Positions 54,051 to 57,345 of a DNA stretch of 57,345 nucleotides are shown one piece after another. The stretch covers positions 1-57,345 of the forward strand of contig JAOPGA020001361.1 of NCBI GenBank assembly GCA_026419775.2, written 5' to 3'. The notes below the pieces were generated by a model. That model worked only from the letters and a program-made list of their open reading frames with translations. It ran no database searches and was not told the DNA's origin. The DNA is from Acrasis kona. Lineage: Eukaryota > Heterolobosea > Eutetramitea > Acrasida > Acrasidae. Within the stretch, counting starts at the first letter, position 1. Each line of letters opens with the position of its first letter. Position numbers and translations under genes: made by a program.

Positions 54051-55465
54051 ATGATTGGAATGCCAAATTGGTCCATTGGAGGTGCTCAGATGTCCATTGG
54101 AGTCGATGTTACAAGAGATCCAATGGTTCCTTCAGAGGTATTGGATTTGTAAATAATAATAAACGTACATGTTCCAACAGCACACTTGTCCAACTACCAC
54201 CTGTGGAAAGATTTTATATATAGATGATGTTTTAAAGCCACTACGCAAGAAATGCCCAATAGAACAGCACGACAAAATGAACTGTTGTCCTAAGTGTAAC
54301 TACTCCACATTGCAGCAGTCAAATGTATATAAGCACATGTATTCAAAGCACAAGGATGAATTGAACCTAACCTCCAAATCTGACGCCTTCCCAACATTTG
54401 TTAATATTGAGAGGGAGATTATTGAAGAATTGTCGAGAAACATTCAAAATGATGATCCTGAACCTTTAGGAGGTCATGATTCTCCAATTGATGTTGATCT
54501 AAATGTTGAAGCTGCGCCACCACGAAGTGCTTTTTCAAATTTATCAATTAAAGAGTTGAGTGATGTTACCCAGAGATTATGTCGGAGCTACAACTACCCA
54601 AAGCCATTGGAGGATTTGAACAATCTCAACCAACAAAATAGTGCAGTACTTTTACGTTCATATGAGAAGAAGGATGCCATTGAAATACCAAGAATTACGA
54701 GTTCACTAACATTTAATGAATCGTTTGATAACATTGTACCAGACACTATGCAACATGTATTACAGTCTGCTACGGGCTCCTGTGGTATTTGAAGATACAG
54801 GTCAACTAGCCAAGCATTACTTTGATTTGTTTTTTCATTATCAGAACATTTATTGGTCTCCATTAAAAACACAGTTCCCTAATCTCCATGCCACACAGCA
54901 CTGTATCAAAGAGTTTATCAAGTTAAAGATACCTCTGCACTTGTGGACTCAACGTTTTGAAAAATTTCATCAAGTTTTTAAAAGGTATCTCAAGAAGAAA
55001 CCAGATTTAAAATGGGCCTTTCAACAGTACTGTATAACTTCCTTACACAGTGTTTTCTCGGGCAATATGAATGAAAAAGAGCTGTGTCATGATGCTGATG
55101 GAGCACACCCCATCCGATATTTTTATAAGAAACAGGAGAAGGATGCAATAGAGGTAATAGATGCCATGGAGTTTTCAATACGTCAAAAGATTGATTTGAC
55201 TGAAGATAGGGTCCTTAAGAAAGGTTGCTGGCTATATCAAGAAGAAGAAATAATGCTTGTTGAGGATTTTTTAATGTCACCGTACTGTATTTTTGCACGT
55301 GGAAACTTGTTTAAATTCAAAGAGTCAAAGTATCTTCATTGTATGTTACTGTCCACAACCGATGACAAAAACACATGGTATCTTAATAATTCTCTGCGTG
55401 TACATGTTTTTGAATACCTAGAAGATTTGTACTATAACGTGATAAGCAGGCCAATGTCACATTAA
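54051..55465 (+). CDS. C2H2 zinc-finger protein, possibly transposon-derived
   Basis: Exons 54051..54137, 54181..54722 and 54766..55465 (two introns of 43 nt each) encode about 442 aa. Splicing removes an apparent frame break between 54716 and 54792. A C2H2 finger lies near residue 83 (CPKCNYSTLQQSNVYKHMYSKH), preceded by another Cys pair (CPTTTC). The C-terminal half has a helical region with FPNLHATQHCIKEFIKLKIP and HLWTQRFEKFHQVFKRYL. That segment resembles, from memory, H-x-x-x-W-x-x-RFE-x-x-H regions in transposon-associated zinc-finger proteins. No catalytic triad is identified, so domestication, an active element or an ordinary regulator all remain open. The start is uncertain. Confidence 0.5.
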
Positions 55466-55549
55466 AATAATATTTAATTTAAATTGTATTATCTATTTTG
55501 ATCAACTCAACCAACTAATCCTTCAAACAAACACTGGAAAAGACAACAC

Positions 55550-57178
55550 ATGCCACCAAAGCCATCCAAGACAAAGAATAGAGATGATATCGCATCATCT
55601 ATGAAGAACAAAGCAATTACGATCCCGGGAGTTGGAAAAATCAACTTCACATCACAACAAGTCACACAACCTACAACACAACAAACACAACAAATGGTAT
55701 TATTATATATGTTACATATCTCTTACTATTACCATAGATTCAAAGGCAGCCTGGATTTCAACTCCAAAATCACATCTTGGCTCCACCCGTAACAATGGTA
55801 ACTGAATGCTTTATAACTATTAGTAACATTAAAAAAGAGCGCAATGATTGGAAGCCAACATCTTCAACAAAATGTAACGTTACTACATTATGATTGTAAT
55901 CTAATGACGCACAGATGAGTGGTAATACATTGCAGCCTATACAGCCAGGATTCCCATTCCACAACTTGAGCAGCGCCATTGCTTCCCTTGTTCCAGCAAC
56001 AGTAATCGTTCAATCTTTCAACATTATTGACATTTACAGAACGGAAACCACATGTCGCACCTACAACTCCAACCAAACGTAAACGTTCAAATTCTTTCCT
56101 TATGCTGACTCAGATACAGAATACTTTGGTACCACAAGAAAACATTGATAGAAGCACTGCTCCTGTTCAAAAGGTAATATCTTGACTATATCAAAATTTA
56201 TCAATTATTAGAGGGTGATAGGTTCAATCGATCAAAGCCAGGAAGAGGTACCGTTTGTTTGCTTTCACATCATACTAACTTTGTATCCAATAGTCAACTC
56301 AACCTCAAGAAAAGAAGCGAAGGACATCGGACCCATCAAACTCCACTGATGTAATCAGCAAAATTATTGCCAACAAGAAACCAGTACAAAAGCTCAGAAG
56401 CACACAAGAGTTCAACAAACACTTCAACACTGTGCAAGTTCAAGAACAGAAAGAGCATGGGGATACTGTTGTTCCAGAGGTAGAACCAAAAGCATTAGAT
56501 CCTTGTACAACAGAAGAGACCAATAAGAGGAAATCAAAAAAGAAGATTACTGTCATTGACAATACTGAAATGGTCAATTCTAACACAAAGGCCATTGAAG
56601 AAATGCGCCAACGTATGGAAGAAATGCGCCTTAGGGTAGAAGACTTGGAGCGCTCAGCTGGCATGAAAAGCAATACCAAAAATGTCAAGATCGAGTCCGC
56701 TGTTGTTGATGAGGATGCGATCAAGCAAAAAGTCTCTGCTGACATTGCAAAAATGATTGAAGCCATTAAGGATCCATACTTTGTTTCAAGGGGAGCCGTT
56801 GATGTACAAATGAAGATGTTGTATGTGAAGTTTGGTGCGTTGCTTGAGTCGCACAACATCCCGACTACCAGGAGTACATTGTCCGTGTTGGACAAGGTAA
56901 TTGAAAATACAACGGATCGCATGAGAAAGAGAAAATGCGAGGTAAAGGACGAAGAGATATACGCGGAGTGGAATCGCATCTTGGAACTAAACCAACGTTT
57001 ATGGAAAATTGAATGTGGGGCTGGCAGCAAGCTGGACAAGAAATTGAAGAGAGCCATGGTGATATATGAAGAACTTCAACAGAAACAGGCACAAGCCGTG
57101 AGTGAGCAGTCTGGTGAACTCAGAAGTGATGATGCAGAAGAGGAGGAAGAGGAAGAGGAGGAAGGTGGTGATTTGTAA
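55550..57178 (+). CDS. Eight-exon Q-rich protein, unknown
   Basis: Exons: 55550..55696, 55738..55797, 55838..55873, 55915..56001, 56040..56078, 56114..56173, 56212..56247 and 56294..57178, giving about 449 aa. All seven introns (35-46 nt) are phase 0, so every internal exon (36-87 nt) is a whole number of codons and could be skipped without changing frame. The N-terminal part is basic and Q/T/N-rich. Residues 205-390 are helical with coiled-coil features (MRQRMEEMRLRVEDLERSA), and the C-terminus is poly-Glu. No domain is recognised. Nuclear localisation is suggested by KRKSKKK. The first ATG is used. Confidence 0.7.
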
Positions 57179-57195
57179 CATTTATTGTAAATAAA

Positions 57196-57282
57196 TCCAT
57201 TGGAGAGCCTTCAGAACTCTTCCATTGGAATCATGTAATAAACTTCCATTGGAAAATCAACAGAGCCTTCAATACTCGCCTT
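57196..57282. repeat. Three copies of TCCATTGGA in an imperfect tandem array
   Basis: TCCATTGGA occurs at 57196, 57221 and 57245, about 25 bases apart, and AGAGCCTTCA follows or nears it twice (57205 and 57265). This gives an imperfect repeat of about 25 bases just after the last gene. The window ends soon after, so the array's size is unknown. Confidence 0.6.
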
Positions 57283-57345
57283 TTATAGTAATCTGATGGA
57301 TTTCTGGTCAATTCCGATCATAAAATAATTCATAGAACTAAACGT

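Noticed and set aside
54060-54120. TCCATTGGA repeats here as a non-coding regulatory array.
   Set aside because: They fall in exon 1 of the zinc-finger gene and encode repeated S-I-G; kept only as a comparison for the right-edge array.
54716-54792. Two overlapping frames in the zinc-finger gene as a frameshift or two genes.
   Set aside because: A 43-nt intron 54723..54765 (gtttga to ttacag) joins them in phase.
1-57345. tRNA, rRNA, CRISPR arrays, bacterial operons or ribosome-binding sites.
   Set aside because: None seen. Introns, gene content and spacing are eukaryotic nuclear.

Overview
This is eukaryotic nuclear DNA from a gene-dense unicellular organism. About 38 genes can be supported in 57 kb. 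They lie on both strands, often with fewer than 100 bases between neighbours, and use TAA, TAG and TGA as stops. One TGA is an exception and appears to encode selenocysteine. Nearly all introns I could place (about 58) are GT-AG and 34 to 52 nt long, mostly 37 to 41 nt, and some carry a TACTAAC branch-point-like box. The gene set (TRAPP, COG, DYRK1, folliculin, neurofibromin-like RasGAP, RasGEF, a probable axonemal pair, a sensor-RGS receptor, a microbial-type terpene synthase) suggests a free-living amoeboid or amoeboflagellate protist. My best guess is a heterolobosean of the Naegleria/Acrasis kind. That is inference from gene content, base composition and intron style, not a database match.

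Layout. 1-5.6 kb: 3' part of a BFR1-like gene, an ethanolamine/choline phosphotransferase, a calmodulin-like protein, a mitochondrial-looking TPR protein and a small unknown gene. 6.3-12.9 kb: RPL8, PRP18, a single-pass membrane protein, a SelW-like selenoprotein with a SECIS-like hairpin, proteasome alpha-7, REV7/MAD2L2, a coiled-coil protein and Elongin B. 12.9-17.4 kb: RasGEF, a papain-like peptidase-like gene bracketed by two copies of the 5' end of the next gene, and an SLC35B1-type transporter. 17.4-25.1 kb: a CHASE4-HAMP-PAS-RGS membrane receptor, a long coiled-coil protein and an RCC1-repeat protein. 25.1-36.4 kb: an acidic unknown protein, a GPI-anchored surface protein, a neurofibromin-like RasGAP, TRAPPC9/Trs120, a two-TM protein and a decayed piggyBac transposon. 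36.7-51 kb: an unknown protein, an arginase/formimidoylglutamase-family enzyme, COG1, RAB5IF/OPTI, folliculin, a divergent pair of probable flagellar proteins, a mitochondrial rhodanese and a DYRK1-type kinase. 51-57.3 kb: a looser region with a terpene synthase, short repeats, a C2H2 zinc-finger protein and an eight-exon Q-rich gene in which every intron is phase 0.

How they fit together. Most genes are household functions: translation, splicing, proteasome, Golgi tethering, lipid synthesis. A signalling theme runs through the window: RasGEF, RasGAP with an NF1-like C-terminus, RGS receptor, DYRK1, folliculin and an EF-hand protein. The most unusual items are the selenoprotein/SECIS pair, the sensor-RGS fusion, the terpene synthase and the peptidase-like gene inserted between duplicated promoter copies. 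A few genes show one-base frame discrepancies, two of them clearly in homopolymers. Assembly error is the likeliest cause, and these are flagged.
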